Below, piece by piece: positions 62,101 through 64,000 of a DNA stretch of 64,000 nt (position 1 is its first letter; every line of letters starts with the position of its first letter). The notes under the pieces were generated by a model. It made no database searches. It was not told where the DNA came from and saw nothing but the letters and a program-made list of their open reading frames with translations. Position numbers and translations under genes: made by a program. Origin of the DNA: Zeus faber (lineage: Eukaryota > Chordata > Actinopteri > Zeiformes > Zeidae); the NCBI GenBank assembly GCA_960531495.1, contig OY482850.1, forward strand, positions 8,975,053-9,039,052. Reading direction: 5' to 3'.

Positions 62101-64000
62101 GCTACATGCCTCCAACATGCAAACCTGCGGCTCCACAGAAGGTGCCTCTATCCTTTAATGACTTCTGTCACTGCGTGATGGAGTGGGCCCGGTGGACATA
62201 GCTGGTTCCCACCCTGCCCTCACACACCTGTCACTCACCAGGGAATACACACCACTGGTTTTTGGTCAGGATAGGAAAATGGTCTGTCTGAGCCCCAAGC
62301 ATAATTCATTAACACTTCTGACAAACAAGACGCCACATAGTAGGGAGATTCCTTGCTCTACATCTAGGTTATCTGCTTTGCTATATTGTACAACCTTTGT
62401 ATACAAACATACATGCTTATTGTATACATAGAAAGCTTTAAATGATAAACATGTTCATGGTAAACAAGGTTGCCGTTTAAATCACCTATTGGAAAATATT
62501 TTACAGTGACACATTTCGAGGGACATTTGTAAACGTATTAATAGAATGTGTCATGTTTTGATTTTCCATTGAGCTGCCAGTCACTGACCTTAAAGAATCT
62601 GACGGGTACAACCACTGTGAAGTTCTTAAATCATACAGTATGGCAAGGACTACCAATATACATTCAAAACTTGGGCTTTCTAAACAGCCTCCATGGAATA
62701 AAATTGAAAGAAATACTGTAAAAGCCACCTAAAGCAGCCGGCTGATCTATCAGCTATTGTAGCTAGACCTACATTACTGATTTCTTAAGCTTTCAGAACA
62801 GAAAGAACGTTATTGTTCATAATTTGTATGAATAAGGCGTGGTTCAAATAACATTATCTACCTATTTCCCTAAACTTCATTTATTTCTGGTCATCATATT
62901 CTCAACTTCTCTCTTCTCAAAAAAAGAGCGGAGCCAAATTGCATCAAGGCCATTACATCTCTCAAAATCGAAGAAGCTGAGGGCTGCTGAAAAAGGCAAT
63001 TACGCTTAGGGCATAGAATAATCACAACTATGTGGCTATGAGTAACCTCCAGTCTGCTGCATCCTCCTGTAACCTCCAGGGGGAAACCTCCCTGAAGCTG
63101 CTAAGAACAGCCCAAAGCGGACAGGGTCAACACAAAGGACAGATGGAGAACACAAGTTTGGGCAACTGAGCAAAAGAAAAGGAAGAATGGAGGATGAAAG
63201 AGAGGTAAGATAGATCCACAGGAAGTAGAGACAGGGTACGGATATGTACGTGTCTAGGCAGGGTGATGTTCCACCTGATATGTATCGGTCGGACATCTTG
63301 TCACGCTACATGAACCACAAACCACTGTATGCTCTATTTTGGGACTGCAGACATGGAGCGGTAAAAGCATTGGCCCACGATCGCTGGGTACACTGCATTT
63401 CATTCTGGGCATTCTAACAGTCTGGGAATAAAACTGACACCAACATACACAGCCATAAATGTGCAGAACTACCCTGTTAGTACCTTTGACACTGCTGTAA
63501 TCTCTTCTTTCCTGCTATCTAGTCCAACACATTCCTACATTATTTGCCAATTTGTTCACCAGACTATTTGCTTATCCCTTTATCACTGATGTGTAACTTG
63601 CATTTAGGCTCTCTTGTCGGCCACTCGGATGACATACAATTCAATAAGTAACACAGGGGCCATGTAAAACATACTGATTAATGGGCAGTCTGGCAGATCT
63701 GGTAATTTATTGTGTATATTGTATTGCTGCAACGTTTGTGATTAAGTGCGTGTAAATTACTGTGTCTGCAAATGCAGACATGAAATAAAGACAGCCGCCC
63801 GCTCTTCATTTCATATTTAAATTTTTTCCTATTCCCTTTCTCACAAGGTTGCTTTGTTACACTACTTGTCTTCAAACATTCAAGTCAACAATTTTGGGCT
63901 GAATAGCCTTTGGCCCACACTCATTTTTAATCTTTCGAATAACACATTGGAGTGATTATAGCAGCCTTATAACAAAGCCACATTGGACAATCTGCCGGCT

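Larger units (their letters stand above)
56464..64000 (+). other. tmtc2: Start of intron 2 of TMTC2 (at least 7.5 kb)
   Basis: Begins with the good donor GTAAAC. No sequence resembling the next TMTC2 exon (the continuation after the YK at residues 219-220) occurs up to the window end. Apart from the CCAAT array, the LINE fragment and a faint GGGGTGGGAATC-type remnant at 58465-58600, the region looks unique: 59500-64000 shows neither defined repeats nor coding signal. Confidence 0.8.

Noticed and set aside
56464..64000. Third TMTC2 exon inside the window
   Set aside because: I looked for the continuation of the protein after residue 220 in the translated frames and found nothing resembling it.

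Overview
This window is vertebrate genomic DNA, most likely from a teleost fish. It carries the 5' end of one protein-coding gene on the + strand. Two spliced coding exons (10579-10661 and 55887-56463) join in frame into 220 codons that I recognise as the N-terminus of TMTC2, an ER-resident multi-pass membrane protein of the TMTC O-mannosyltransferase family. The family's full length is about 830-840 residues, so the window holds roughly the first quarter. The remaining exons lie beyond base 64000. I see no second gene. The teleost call rests on many long dinucleotide microsatellites and on hAT-type and LINE-tail repeats of kinds I know from fish genomes; it is an inference.

Layout. 1-9830 is upstream intergenic DNA with a LINE tail, a hAT-like end, G-runs and a CA microsatellite. 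9840-10660 is a CpG-island promoter, 5' leader and coding exon 1. The leader holds a perfect 32-bp GC palindrome centred on an NRF1-type core and a cluster of small upstream ORFs. 10662-55886 is a 45.2-kb first intron, almost free of coding signal but rich in microsatellites, hairpins, palindromes, two internal CpG-rich patches and several hAT elements. Two of these hATs have complete ends and perfect 8-bp target-site duplications. 55887-56463 is coding exon 2. 56464-64000 is the start of intron 2, with a 13-bp CCAAT tandem array and one LINE 3' tail.

What stands out is regulatory and structural rather than a new multi-gene system. The promoter palindrome, the leader uORFs with an optional-looking splice donor, and the weak donor of exon 1 directly after the acidic pair all deserve a look. 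So do an in-frame intronic ATG just before exon 2, a possible recursive splice site in mid-intron, the datable hAT insertions, the long Z-DNA-prone tracts and the CCAAT array. I found no tRNA, rRNA, CRISPR array or prokaryote-type operon. Most long open frames are microsatellite translations, antisense shadows or chance frames. All repeat-family names come from recognising end motifs by eye, not from a database search.
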